Source: JAQBDA01 sp963709875
GTDB taxonomy: Bacteria > Chloroflexota > Anaerolineae > Anaerolineales > UBA4823
Reading direction: 5' to 3'
DNA length: 64,000 nt
Assembly (NCBI GenBank): GCA_963709875.1
Contig: CAVPYB010000009.1
Location: forward strand, 1-64,000
Made by a program: the position numbers and the translations under genes. The notes under the pieces are model-generated. The model was not told where the DNA came from. It did not search any database and saw only the letters and a list, made by a program, of their open reading frames with translations. Positions 37,385 through 45,922 of the stretch are shown piece by piece (within the stretch, counting starts at the first letter, position 1; each line of letters begins with the position of its first letter).

Positions 37385-39202
37385 TTACATCTGCTCTGGC
37401 GACTGGATATCCAGCAGCCCGAGCGCACTCGCTATAGTCTGCTTTGCGGCGGCGACCAGCCGTAATCGGGCATTCCGGATTTGGTCAGTCTCGGATTGCA
37501 GTACAGGCACAACATGATACATACTGTGAAAAGTACTTGCCAGGTCGTATGCATAGCCTGCCATATGCAGCGGCTTATATTCCTCGGCTGCATGTTGAGC
37601 AGCCGCCGGGAAGCGGGAAATCAGATCGATCAGCTGCACCTCGTGTGGCGACAAGTCATAATCAAATGCTGCCTCTGCAGGGACGCCCCCGGCTTTACGA
37701 AGGATGCTGTTGGCACGCACGTAGGCATTCTGGATGTACGGTCCTGTGCGACCATCAAAATTGAGCGCACTCTCCAAATCGAAGACGATATCCTTGTTGT
37801 TATCCACCGACAGCATGGCATAGACTAGGGCACCCAAACCCACCTGGTGCGCGGCGGTCTCGCGCTGGTCTTTCGGCATGCTTGGGTTTTTCTCGGCGAT
37901 GACCGCCAGCACCCGCCGGATCGCCTCGTCATAGACGTCCTTGTAGAGCGCCAGCCGCCCTTTGCGAGCCGACATCGCCCCTTCCGGCAGGCTGACGAAG
38001 CCGTATCCCAGATGATAACATTTCTCTGCCTGCGGGAATCCCATCAATTCCAGGATTTTATAGGTCTGCTGCATGTGCAGGCTCTGACGCACGTCGATCA
38101 CGTAGATCGAGCGGTCGACATGATAGCGCTCGAACTTCACCTTCGCCAATGCCAGGTCTTTGGTCAGGTATAAGGTAGTGCCATCGCTGCGCAGGATGAC
38201 ATTGGTGCGGTATTTCTCTTTCTGCAGACCCAATTTCTCGTCGATCCGCACCAGCACCGCCCCACCTGTGGGGCGCTCATCATCAGCTACACCTGACGCG
38301 ACCAGCTCTTCTACGATCTGCTTGGCTGGATCATCCACTTCGCTCTCGAAGAACCACACATCCATGTGGATATCCAGCATATCCAGGATGGCATCCAGCT
38401 CATCCAGGCTCCACTGGCGCGTGCGCTCCCACACCTCCCGTACTTCTGGATCACCGGCATCCCAACGCCGGTAGATCTCCCGCCGCTCGGAATCGTAAGC
38501 CTCGCGCTGGGTTTGCTCGGCTGGTGTCTCATTTTCCTTTGGCTCCAGCAGCTGATTGGCTTCGATATAAATCTTCAACAGCCACTGCCCGCGCTCGTGG
38601 ATGCCCTCCGGCTCTTGCCCCTGGTAGAACTTCATATACGCCCAGACAATGGTGATCACCCCCAGACCAATATCGCCAGGATAGGAAGCGCGAATGGTAT
38701 CAAAGCCGGCAAACTCAACCAGGCGCGCCAGAACTTCACCCAGAATTGCATTGCGAAAATGCCCCATATGAAATGAATGGTGGGTATTGGGTTGGGCGTA
38801 CTCGACCATGATGCGCTCACCCTTGGGAGCACCGCGTCCGTAATCCACCCCCTGTGCCAGCACCGTATTGACCACCCGCTTAGCGTACTTGCCGGTCGAG
38901 AAATACAGGTTCAGGTAGCCGCGCACTGCGTCCACACGCGAGAAACCCTCCACGCCGGACAGAGAAGCCGCTACCGCTTCACTGATCTCCTGGGCACGCT
39001 GCTGGACGTTGATCCCCTTCCCGGTACGTTCCTTGACCAGGCGGCTCTCCAAGGCAGCCAGCTGGAAGAATGACGTCGAGATGCCCCACTCGCCGGCGAA
39101 CGGGATCGGCGTCCAGGTGATCTCATCCGGAGATGGCAAACCGGATTCCCTGGTATATGCACGTATGGCCGATTCAACTACATTTTGTTCTGGTCCGAAC
39201 AT
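37385..39202 (-). CDS. argS: Arginyl-tRNA synthetase
   Basis: A 605-aa class I synthetase that charges tRNA-Arg. The HIGH-like motif is HMGH in NTHHSFHMGHFRNAILGE, a KMSKS-like loop is MSARKG, and the C-terminal anticodon-binding domain ends with FHSMYHVVPVLQSETDQIRNARLRLVAA, typical of ArgS. Length is normal. It lies downstream of rpsT on the same strand, separated by the rpsT terminator. Confidence 0.95.
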   Translation of the reverse strand: MFGPEQNVVESAIRAYTRESGLPSPDEITWTPIPFAGEWGISTSFFQLAALESRLVKERTGKGINVQQRAQEISEAVAASLSGVEGFSRVDAVRGYLNLYFSTGKYAKRVVNTVLAQGVDYGRGAPKGERIMVEYAQPNTHHSFHMGHFRNAILGEVLARLVEFAGFDTIRASYPGDIGLGVITIVWAYMKFYQGQEPEGIHERGQWLLKIYIEANQLLEPKENETPAEQTQREAYDSERREIYRRWDAGDPEVREVWERTRQWSLDELDAILDMLDIHMDVWFFESEVDDPAKQIVEELVASGVADDERPTGGAVLVRIDEKLGLQKEKYRTNVILRSDGTTLYLTKDLALAKVKFERYHVDRSIYVIDVRQSLHMQQTYKILELMGFPQAEKCYHLGYGFVSLPEGAMSARKGRLALYKDVYDEAIRRVLAVIAEKNPSMPKDQRETAAHQVGLGALVYAMLSVDNNKDIVFDLESALNFDGRTGPYIQNAYVRANSILRKAGGVPAEAAFDYDLSPHEVQLIDLISRFPAAAQHAAEEYKPLHMAGYAYDLASTFHSMYHVVPVLQSETDQIRNARLRLVAAAKQTIASALGLLDIQSPEQM

Positions 39203-39224
39203 CCGTAATTTTCACCCTATCCGG

Positions 39225-39257
39225 CAAAAAGCGGGAGCAGACCAACGGCTCCCGCTT
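39225..39257 (-). terminator. Rho-independent terminator of rpsT
   Basis: On the minus strand AGCGGGAGC pairs with GCTCCCGCT around a nine-base loop (39230-39256), followed by TTTTTG. It separates rpsT from argS. Confidence 0.85.
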
Positions 39258-39314
39258 GTGTAGATAATAATTCCAGTATGTTAATCGCCGCAGCGCGGCT
39301 CCAGAATGGATTGG

Positions 39315-39590
39315 TTATGCTTCCTGCTTTTCCAGCTGGGCAAGACGGCGCATCAGGCGGCTTTTCCGCCGAGAGGCGTTATTCCTATGCAGAACGCCTT
39401 TTTCAGCTGCTTTGTCCAGGGCGCTGATGGCGGCAAGTGTTGTCAGGCGTGCCTCTTCCAGATCTTCTTCTCCAAAGGCAATGCGGGCTTGCTTGATAAA
39501 CGAGCGCGCGCGTCCTTTGAAGTGACGGTTGCGCAGCCGGCGCTTCTCGTTTTGTTTATTGCGTTTTATTGCAGACTTTATGTTTGCCAA
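39315..39590 (-). CDS. rpsT: 30S ribosomal protein S20
   Basis: A 91-aa, strongly basic, helical protein starting MANIKSAIKRNKQNEKRRLRNR, the classic S20 N-terminus, with ASRRKSRLMRRLAQL near the end. It binds 16S rRNA early in 30S assembly. A single-gene unit with its own terminator. Confidence 0.97.
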   Translation of the reverse strand: MANIKSAIKRNKQNEKRRLRNRHFKGRARSFIKQARIAFGEEDLEEARLTTLAAISALDKAAEKGVLHRNNASRRKSRLMRRLAQLEKQEA

Positions 39591-39770
39591 TCTAGTGCCT
39601 CCAAATAATAAATCCTAAATCCGCGGCCTTAGATTTTACTTGAGGTGGGCGATTTTGTCCAGGAAAACTCGGAATAATTGTATAATGCCAGACATTCGTA
39701 AGTGAATAAGTGGATTACACTCAATTTCGTCACATTTTTATAAATACCTCGTCATAAGTAGTGAGAAACC

Positions 39771-40310
39771 ATGCGCATGGTAACAACAACACTGTCGAAC
39801 ACACAAACCGTCGATAAAAGCATGCTGGTTGGCATTTACGAACAGCATAACCCAGAGTTATATCGCTATGCCTATCGCCTGCTTGGAGACCGATATTTAG
39901 CAGAGGACTGCGTTGCCGAAACGTTCAGCCGGTTCCTGAACAGCATTGTTAAACGCCGGGTCTCAATCGATAATATCCGGGCATATCTATTCAGGATGGC
40001 ACATAACTGGATCAACGACTACTACCGAAGCCAGACATCGGCATCCATAACCCTCGAGGGCGACCTTCTGGAGGATGGCAGCAGTAATCCAGCTAGGGTA
40101 GTCGCAGCGGAAATGGAAAGAACACAAGTACGCAGAGCGATTATGCAGCTGCCAGAAGACCAACAGAGAGTGATCGTATTGAGAATGCTGGAAGGATGGA
40201 CGCATGAGGAAGTCGCAGCAATGTTAGGCAAGTCACCAGAAGCTACGCGAGCACTGCAGTACCGGGCATTGAAAACCTTACGGCAATTGTTAATTGAGCA
40301 GGAGGCCTGA
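39771..40310 (+). CDS. ECF-type sigma-70 family RNA polymerase sigma factor
   Basis: A 179-aa sigma factor with region 2 (LYRYAYRLLGDRYLAEDCVAETFSRFL … IRAYLFRMAHNWINDYYR) and region 4 (AIMQLPEDQQRVIVLRMLEGWTHEEVAAMLGKSPEATRALQYRALKTLRQ, read in sequence). Such factors redirect transcription on envelope or stress signals. The gene ends three bases before the next one, whose product has the layout of an anti-sigma-like membrane protein, so the two form a regulatory pair. A TATAAT at 39681-39686 may belong to its promoter. Confidence 0.92.
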   Translation: MRMVTTTLSNTQTVDKSMLVGIYEQHNPELYRYAYRLLGDRYLAEDCVAETFSRFLNSIVKRRVSIDNIRAYLFRMAHNWINDYYRSQTSASITLEGDLLEDGSSNPARVVAAEMERTQVRRAIMQLPEDQQRVIVLRMLEGWTHEEVAAMLGKSPEATRALQYRALKTLRQLLIEQEA

Positions 40311-40313
40311 GAT

Positions 40314-41639
40314 ATGGCTACAAGAGAGAATTTTGAAGAATATAGAGACCACGAATTAGAAGAAATGATCATGAAATTACGCCCGGTAGAGGCCAGAGAT
40401 CCTGGCATGGTGCTCAATGGACGCGCCAGCTTCGAAGCCGAGTTAGACCGCCAATACGCCAACCCTGCGAGCAGCTGGCTTGCCGGGCTGGTAGGATTCT
40501 TATCAAGAAGAAAACAGCCGAAGGAGACTAATTCCATGTACGGTATATCCCCCCGATTTGTATTTTCCTCCCTGATCGCTGTCATCGCAGTACTGGCTCT
40601 GCTATTCGGTAGCGCCAGCGCAACGGTATATGCTGCCCAGTCGGCACTGCCAGGAGACGCCCTTTACACGCTCAAGACCGGTCTCGAGCAAACCCAGGTC
40701 AATCTTTCGCGTGACGCGGCCGACCGCGCTCAGCTTCATCTTGACTTTGCGGAAAGACGCCTGGGCGAGACTGCCGCATTGATCCAGGAAGGACGGTTTA
40801 ACGATATCTCCGCTGCAACGACCGAGTTGGAGTTCCACATCCAGCAAGCCATCGGAGAGCTACAGGCCGTTGCCCTCGGAGACCCCGCCCGTGCAGAAGA
40901 GCTGGCTGGAGATATTGCTTCAGCGCTGACCCGCTATGCCAGTACATTGAGCGGCATGTTGGCCAAAGTGCCTGAAAACGTCAGACCGGATATGGCCCAC
41001 GCGATCCAGGCCTCGCAGTTCCCTGGCACAAGCAGCTCCATGGATGACAGCCAGGACGAGATCGAATTCAGCGGCGCGGTCGAAGAGATCGCACCCGACG
41101 CATGGCTCGTCGCCGGTCAGGTGGTAGCCATCGATGCTGAAACTGAGATCGAAGGCGACATCCAGGTAGGTGACATCGTCAAGGTACACGCCACACAGAA
41201 TGATGATGGCAGCCTGATAGCTCGCGAAATCGAGCTGGTCGAAGATGGCGATGATAACGAGAACGAGAACGAGAACGACAATGGCAACGAGAATGACAAC
41301 GATGACAACGGCAATGAGAATGAGAACGAGAATGACAACGATGACAACGGTAATGAAAATGACAACGACGACAATGGCAACGAGAATGAGAACGACAATG
41401 ACGACGACGGCAACGAGAATGAGAACGACAATGACGACGATGGCAATGAGAACGAGAATGACAATGACGATGATGACATGAACGACAATGATGACAACGG
41501 CAACGAGAACGAGAATGACAACGACGATGACGATGATAACGAGAACGACAACGATGATAACGAGAATGACAACGACAACGACGATGATGACGACAACGAG
41601 AATGACAACGACAACGACAATGAGAATGAGAATGGATAG
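40314..41639 (+). CDS. DUF5667/DUF5666-type membrane protein with Asp/Asn/Glu tail, probable anti-sigma partner
   Basis: A 441-aa protein. Residues 1-75 are cytosolic (EEYRDHELEEMIMKLRP resembles sigma-binding N-termini); one membrane segment follows (FVFSSLIAVIAVLALLFGSA). The outer part has a DUF5667-like helical domain (ALPGDALYTLKTGLEQTQVNLSRD) and a DUF5666-like beta domain (SGAVEEIAPDAWLVAGQVVAI). The last 132 residues are only Asp, Asn, Glu, Gly and one Met, a cell-surface acidic tail. Coupled to the ECF sigma gene, it probably holds the factor at the membrane and senses an outside signal (inference). Confidence 0.8.
   Translation: MATRENFEEYRDHELEEMIMKLRPVEARDPGMVLNGRASFEAELDRQYANPASSWLAGLVGFLSRRKQPKETNSMYGISPRFVFSSLIAVIAVLALLFGSASATVYAAQSALPGDALYTLKTGLEQTQVNLSRDAADRAQLHLDFAERRLGETAALIQEGRFNDISAATTELEFHIQQAIGELQAVALGDPARAEELAGDIASALTRYASTLSGMLAKVPENVRPDMAHAIQASQFPGTSSSMDDSQDEIEFSGAVEEIAPDAWLVAGQVVAIDAETEIEGDIQVGDIVKVHATQNDDGSLIAREIELVEDGDDNENENENDNGNENDNDDNGNENENENDNDDNGNENDNDDNGNENENDNDDDGNENENDNDDDGNENENDNDDDDMNDNDDNGNENENDNDDDDDNENDNDDNENDNDNDDDDDNENDNDNDNENENG
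41241..41636 (+). repeat. Coding repeat for the Asp/Asn/Glu tail
   Basis: About 396 bases made almost only of GAC/GAT, AAC/AAT, GAG and GGC codons in irregular 6- to 30-base units (for example AACGAGAATGACAACGAC). The encoded tail probably binds Ca2+ or other cations. Such tracts change length readily by slippage. Confidence 0.8.
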
Positions 41640-41711
41640 TCGCCGGAACAGCGCTGGCGAGGGTTCTTTGTGATCATCATCACTGGTAGATAAATACCCG
41701 AACCTTCTTAT

Positions 41712-41747
41712 GAGACTGCAGATCGGCCGGGAACAGTCTGCAGTCTC
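41712..41747 (+). terminator. Hairpin after the sigma/anti-sigma operon
   Basis: GAGACTGCAGA (41712-41722) pairs perfectly with TCTGCAGTCTC (41737-41747). A short T/C-rich stretch follows. Probable terminator, though the T tract is weak; the next gene begins 20 bases later. Confidence 0.5.
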
Positions 41748-41767
41748 TGTCTTCAAGGTAGTCTTCG

Positions 41768-43375
41768 ATGAGCAGCGAGCCCGAGCGAATTCCTCTAATC
41801 GGTAAACCTATCTCCAAAGGTCTGTCTGGGTACAGCCGCTCAAAGGCAAGCCAGGCTGCGCGGTCTTACCGGTCCAGCCTTCTTACAGCCCTGCTCCTGG
41901 CGGGATTATTGGCAGCAGGTCTGCTCCTGGTACAGTTCGCCAGCCCTGATCTGGCTGGAACGGATGGCTACTACCACATCAAATTCTCTGCATTGATGCG
42001 CCAGGAGGGGCTGCAGCCGGCATTCCCCTATCTGCCGTTGAGCATCCTGAACCCACGCGAGTTTTACGACCACCATTTTCTTTATCACGTGGCATTGATC
42101 CCGTTTACATTTGGGGATCTGCGGTTGGGAGCAAAACTAGCCAGTGTGCTTTTTGCAGGCATGGCATTCATGTTGATCTGGATGCTCCTGCAGCGGCGTC
42201 GCGTACCGTATGCTTTCTTCTGGACGCTGGCTCTGCTGGCGTCCTCGGAAGCCTTCTTATACCGTATGAGCATGGTGCGGGTGCAGTCGCTCTCACTGGC
42301 TTTGCTCGTTTTGGGGCTTTATTTAGCCCTCGAACGGGAGCATATTTACTTGCTGCCTCTGGGGTTTATCTATGTCTGGCTGTACGACGCGTTCCCTTTG
42401 CTGCTGGTCGTCGCCGGATCCTACACCATCGCTGCCTGGCTGACCGAAGGCAGGTTAGATGTGAAGCCCTTGCTCTTTTCTGGCGCCGGCATCCTGCTCG
42501 GAATGGCGGTTAACCCTTATTTCCCCTACAACATCATCTTCGTTGTCCAGCACATCCTTCCCAAGCTAGGTGAAGCAACGGCCGTGCGGGTTGGCAGCGA
42601 GTGGTATCCTTACAATACCAGCCAGCTGCTGGAGAATTCCCCTCTGACCCTGCTCGCATTCATCGGCGGCGTGTTCGCCCTGGGCTTGCACGGCAGGCGT
42701 ATGAATATCGAAACGGCTGCCAGCCTGATTCTGGCGGTATTGTTTGGTTATATGACCTTCCAATCTCGCCGGTTCATCGAATATTTTCCGCCCTTCAGCC
42801 TGATTTTTTGTGCATTTGCCTGGACGCCGTTATTACCGAAAGGTAAGGGAGAAAGCGAGGAAGCCGTCAGTCAGTCCGGGATGAACATCTACCCGAGTGC
42901 GACAGCCTGGCTGCGGACGCACGTACCGCTGGTGCTGCTGGTTTTTGTTCTCTCAGCAGGATTATGGATAACTCTGCCCGCGGCGCGTGACAGTATTCAG
43001 TCATCGAAGCCGTACCAGCGCTATCAGCAGGCGGCTACCTGGTTAGAGGCGAACACTCCATCGGGGGCACGCATTTTCCAGACCGATTGGGACGATTTCC
43101 CACGCCTGTTCTATTACAACACCCATAACACCTATCTAGTCGGGCTGGACCCCACCTACATGCAGCTATATGATGCCAGTCTGTATGATGATTGGGTCGA
43201 GATTACTGCTGGCGAGGTCGATGCACCCTCCGGTGAGATCTACGGGCGCTTCGGGGCAGAATATGTCTTCAGCGACTTGAAACACAAAGCTTTCATCAAA
43301 GCTGCCAATGCCGACCCCAATCTGGAAGAGCTCTACCGGGACGAGGAATCTGTAATTTTTCACGTAACCCCTTGA
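41768..43375 (+). CDS. GT-C-fold integral membrane protein (oligosaccharyltransferase/STT3-like topology)
   Basis: A 535-aa protein with about ten to eleven membrane helices. The first luminal loop has the acidic motif DLAGTDGYYHIKFSALM, which resembles the DxYYH-type catalytic loop of STT3 and other GT-C glycosyltransferases, and a soluble C-terminal domain follows the last helix (ARIFQTDWDDFPRLFYYN … YVFSDL). Such enzymes move sugars from lipid carriers on the outer face of the membrane. The specific acceptor is unknown, and catalytic activity is only inferred. Confidence 0.65.
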   Translation: MSSEPERIPLIGKPISKGLSGYSRSKASQAARSYRSSLLTALLLAGLLAAGLLLVQFASPDLAGTDGYYHIKFSALMRQEGLQPAFPYLPLSILNPREFYDHHFLYHVALIPFTFGDLRLGAKLASVLFAGMAFMLIWMLLQRRRVPYAFFWTLALLASSEAFLYRMSMVRVQSLSLALLVLGLYLALEREHIYLLPLGFIYVWLYDAFPLLLVVAGSYTIAAWLTEGRLDVKPLLFSGAGILLGMAVNPYFPYNIIFVVQHILPKLGEATAVRVGSEWYPYNTSQLLENSPLTLLAFIGGVFALGLHGRRMNIETAASLILAVLFGYMTFQSRRFIEYFPPFSLIFCAFAWTPLLPKGKGESEEAVSQSGMNIYPSATAWLRTHVPLVLLVFVLSAGLWITLPAARDSIQSSKPYQRYQQAATWLEANTPSGARIFQTDWDDFPRLFYYNTHNTYLVGLDPTYMQLYDASLYDDWVEITAGEVDAPSGEIYGRFGAEYVFSDLKHKAFIKAANADPNLEELYRDEESVIFHVTP

Positions 43376-43399
43376 AAACTAGTGGATTTATTTTCCCTC

Positions 43400-43430
43400 T
43401 TGACATTAACGTAACGTAAAGGTGTATGAT
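43400..43430 (+). promoter_or_regulatory. MerR-type promoter/operator with 19-bp spacer
   Basis: TTGACA (43400-43405) and TATGAT (43425-43430) are 19 bases apart, the long spacer typical of MerR-activated promoters. The spacer holds an imperfect palindrome (TTAACGTAACGTAAA, 12 of 15 symmetrical). The MerR-type gene starts 22 bases later, so autoregulation is likely. Confidence 0.7.
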
Positions 43431-43451
43431 TGGGGGCAATGAGGTATTGCC

Positions 43452-44234
43452 ATGACATACACCATCAAGGAAATTGCCGACCTGGCAGGTGTGACGACGC
43501 GCACACTGCGCTACTATGATGAGATCGGTCTGCTGAGCCCGGCAGACACTGGCGAGAACGGCTATCGCTATTACGATCAGGGCAGCTTGCTGCGCCTGCA
43601 GCAGATCCTGTTCTTTCGGGAGCTGGATGTCCCGCTGAAAGATATCCATCTCATCATGACCCGTCCAGATTTCAACTTGCTGCAAGCGCTGGAAAACCAC
43701 CGCCTTTCGCTCAAAAACAAGCTGAACAGGTTAGACAGTCTGATCGGTACGATCGACCAGACGATATCAATGATTAAAGGAGGCAAGATGATGAGTGCAG
43801 AAGAATATTTCGAGGGGTTTGATGAAACCCTTTATGAAGAGGAAGCCAGACAGCGCTGGGGGAATACGCCCCAATACGCAGAGTCACGGAAGAAATGGGC
43901 GAGCTACAGCAAGGAACAAAAGGACGCTATCAAGGCCGAAGGCGGTCGCATAACAATCCGCATGGTCAGCCAAAATCCAATCGCCTCGCCCACAGACCCG
44001 GATGTGCAAGCTGCGATCGGTGAGTACCACGCTTACATCAATGAGTATTTCTACACCTGTGAGGTTGAGTTCCTGCGAGGGCTGGCTGATATGTGGGTGG
44101 AAGACCCGCGCTTCGCGGTTAATTATGAACGTATCCGCCAGGGTGGAGAGGAATTCGTTCGGGAAGCCGTCCACATATACTGTGACCGGAATAGAAAACC
44201 GGCTGATTCAGTTGACACTGGCGCGACAGAATAG
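43452..44234 (+). CDS. MerR family regulator with TipAS-type effector domain
   Basis: A 260-aa regulator. The N-terminal MerR winged helix (YTIKEIADLAGVTTRTLRYYDEIGLLSP … GYRYYDQGSLLRLQQILFFRELDVPL) leads through a coiled coil to a TipAS-like domain (FEGFDETLYEEEARQRWGNTPQYAESRKKWASY … YINEYFYTCEVEFLRGLADMWVEDPRFAVNYER). In TipA this domain traps thiopeptide-type antibiotics, so multidrug sensing is plausible. Its own promoter has the 19-bp spacer that such proteins untwist. The rnpB promoter lies within the last codons. Confidence 0.93.
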   Translation: MTYTIKEIADLAGVTTRTLRYYDEIGLLSPADTGENGYRYYDQGSLLRLQQILFFRELDVPLKDIHLIMTRPDFNLLQALENHRLSLKNKLNRLDSLIGTIDQTISMIKGGKMMSAEEYFEGFDETLYEEEARQRWGNTPQYAESRKKWASYSKEQKDAIKAEGGRITIRMVSQNPIASPTDPDVQAAIGEYHAYINEYFYTCEVEFLRGLADMWVEDPRFAVNYERIRQGGEEFVREAVHIYCDRNRKPADSVDTGATE

Positions 44235-44238
44235 TATG
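44212..44238 (+). promoter_or_regulatory. Candidate rnpB promoter
   Basis: TTGACA (44212-44217) and TATGAT (44233-44238) lie 15 bases apart, a short spacer, about ten bases before the rnpB 5' end and overlapping the stop codon of the MerR gene. Confidence 0.5.
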
Positions 44239-44248
44239 ATGATAACAA

Positions 44249-44687
44249 CTCAGGCCGGTCGGGCGATCGCGGCCTTACAAGTTAAGGTCGAGGAAAGTCC
44301 GCACTCCACAGGGCACGGAGCCGGGTAACACCCGGGATGGGGGCTGGGCAACCATGTTGCCCGGCTTACCCATCGGAACGGGCCACAGAGACATACCGCT
44401 GGCTCACAGCTTCGCTATGAGCTGGTAAGGGTGAAAAGGTGGTGTAAGAGACCACCGGCGTCGGCAGCAATGCTGGCGGCCAGGCAACCCCCTCCGGGAG
44501 CAAGGCCAAGCAGGGACGATCGCCGGCAGCCTAAAACTGCTGGCGGGGAGGCTGTCCGTCTCCCGCCTGCAGGACAGACGCAGTCCCGGGTAGGCCGCAC
44601 GAGGTGCGCCGAGAGGCACATCCCAGATAGATGGTCGCCGGCTTATTAATAAGCTTACAGAATGCGGCTTATAGACCGACCTGGGTT
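44249..44687 (+). ncRNA. rnpB: RNase P RNA, bacterial type A
   Basis: About 440 bases with the universal core: GAGGAAAGTCCGCACTCC near the 5' end (CR-I), AGAGACATACCGC, GGGTGAAAAGGTGGTGTAAGAGACCACCGGCG in sequence, and the 3' core ACAGAATGCGGCTTATAGACCGACCT. The first bases (CAGGCCGGTC) pair with the last (GACCGACCTG) to form P1. A run of five T follows and probably ends transcription. It is the catalytic RNA that trims tRNA 5' ends. Confidence 0.95.
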
Positions 44688-44698
44688 TTTACCAAAAG

Positions 44699-44750
44699 GA
44701 TTACGCAGGCAGCGGGAGGATGGAACTTCCCCATGACCTGCGTAATTTCA
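44699..44750. repeat. TTACGCA inverted-repeat element, short copy
   Basis: ATTACGCAGG (44700-44709) pairs perfectly with CCTGCGTAAT (44737-44746). The right end CTGCGTAATTTC is identical over 12 bases to the right end of the element at 54397-54484. It lies between rnpB and the 3' end of the CHAT/STAND operon and may double as its terminator-side hairpin. Confidence 0.6.
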
Positions 44751-44766
44751 TTAAATGCCTTGAAGA

Positions 44767-45102
44767 TTACCGCCGCTGGGATACCAGCGTGCCGAGCAAG
44801 GCATCCAGGATGCGAGCCCGGTATTCAATCGCCGTCGCCACGTTCTGTTGGTGCAGCTCGAATAACGTGATGTCCACTTCCAGCGTACCGCTATCATTCG
44901 TGCGCATCGGCAGCACAGCTTCGCTGTCCCCATCCAGCTTGATCTCCGTGCGGGCAACTGGTTTGGCGCCTTCAAAATCGACATCGCCGCCTTTTCCAAT
45001 TTCGACGTACTTGGTCTCTACCAGCATCGAGGCAGCGTCCTGGACGTATTTGGCAACGCTCGAAGCAGCATTGCGCAGTGCAATTTCATATTCACTCGGC
45101 AT
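44767..45102 (-). CDS. Hypothetical protein, resembles C-terminus of the C25-like protease
   Basis: A 111-aa protein, last gene of the conflict-type operon. It is not a known family, but residues about 15-100 align by eye with the last 110 residues of the protease encoded at 45923: both have an AAS…V…T.YV helix, V.FEG…AK..A.T.IK.DGD, and a final long helix with R..+L. This suggests a shared interaction domain of beta-strands followed by a helix. GGAG lies seven bases before the ATG, and the start overlaps the previous gene by 11 bases, so the two are coupled. Confidence 0.7.
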   Translation of the reverse strand: MPSEYEIALRNAASSVAKYVQDAASMLVETKYVEIGKGGDVDFEGAKPVARTEIKLDGDSEAVLPMRTNDSGTLEVDITLFELHQQNVATAIEYRARILDALLGTLVSQRR

Positions 45103-45892
45103 TATTCATCTCCTGGTTGGTAATTTCCCGATATTTCTCAACATCCTTCAGTATCTGGTTGACCAGCTTCCACGCGACCGGCAGTGCCAGCACAGCACCG
45201 GCAGGGTTGGTTAGCAGAACCGCCAGTTTGGCCGCACTCTGGATGGTAACCACACAGGCATGTACAACGATATTGCGCGAAGCCAGCGCCTGGCTGACAG
45301 CTTTCTGGTGCAGCCCATAGCCCTCCGCCTCAATCTGCCCTGCCCAGGCGTTATGCATTTTGCCGCTCCAGCCAACGACCGTGCGACCGGAGAGACTGCC
45401 GCCTACCCTGGTTTCCACCCACGCAAAATGGCTGACAAGGCGCAGCATACGCTCGAAAGCGTCTTGGAACTGCTGGCTGGCCTGGTCCAGCTCGCTTTGT
45501 GACTGCTCTGCAGCCGCGAAGCTGACCTCATCTGGCCCTACCTCCAGGTAGGTCAGCAGGCGCAGGGCATCCTCTTCCGAGTCGCTGAACGGCTGCGTAG
45601 AACTGACGTCGAAGGATACCTGACTGAGAGGTCCTCCCCCGGCTTTCAGCACGAACTCCTCGATCTCAACTGGTGCCATATCCAGTGAAGCCACAGAAGC
45701 CTGAAGGAAAGCTCCTCGGCGCTGCAGCTCATCGGCTGCCAGGTCCGGGTCCGCGGGCAGGTCCAGCTCCCACACAGCAGCCTCATCCTGCGATGCGCCT
45801 GGGAGCCCGAACGAGATATCGCCGTCGATCGGGGGTTCAGCGATCTCCCATAGATCAAATACCTGCGGTAAACCTTCAGTTCCAGTATCCAC
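45092..45892 (-). CDS. Hypothetical protein of the CHAT/STAND operon
   Basis: A 266-aa protein of unknown function, starting at GTG 45892 with AAGG six bases upstream. The N-terminal 120 residues are acidic and beta-rich; the middle is helical (QSQSELDQASQQFQDAFERMLRLVSHFAWVET); a hydrophobic stretch near the C-terminus (AAKLAVLLTNPAGAVLALPVAWKLV) could insert in a membrane or pack as a helical hairpin. By position it may be an effector or adaptor activated by the upstream proteases. No family recognised. Confidence 0.7.
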   Translation of the reverse strand: MDTGTEGLPQVFDLWEIAEPPIDGDISFGLPGASQDEAAVWELDLPADPDLAADELQRRGAFLQASVASLDMAPVEIEEFVLKAGGGPLSQVSFDVSSTQPFSDSEEDALRLLTYLEVGPDEVSFAAAEQSQSELDQASQQFQDAFERMLRLVSHFAWVETRVGGSLSGRTVVGWSGKMHNAWAGQIEAEGYGLHQKAVSQALASRNIVVHACVVTIQSAAKLAVLLTNPAGAVLALPVAWKLVNQILKDVEKYREITNQEMNNAE

Positions 45893-45922
45893 TATACGCC
45901 TTATTACGAGCGGATATTCGGA

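Noticed and set aside
39655..39686. TTGTCC and TATAAT as the ECF sigma gene promoter
   Set aside because: The spacer is 20 bases, too long for confidence; only the TATAAT is noted in the gene entry.
41241..41636. Direct repeats considered as a CRISPR array or minisatellite locus
   Set aside because: Units are irregular, lack spacers and stay in frame within a long coding sequence.
40920..41756. Long Val/Ile-rich and Ser/Leu-rich frames opposite the acidic repeat
   Set aside because: They are simple complements of the Asp/Asn/Glu codon repeat in the sense gene.
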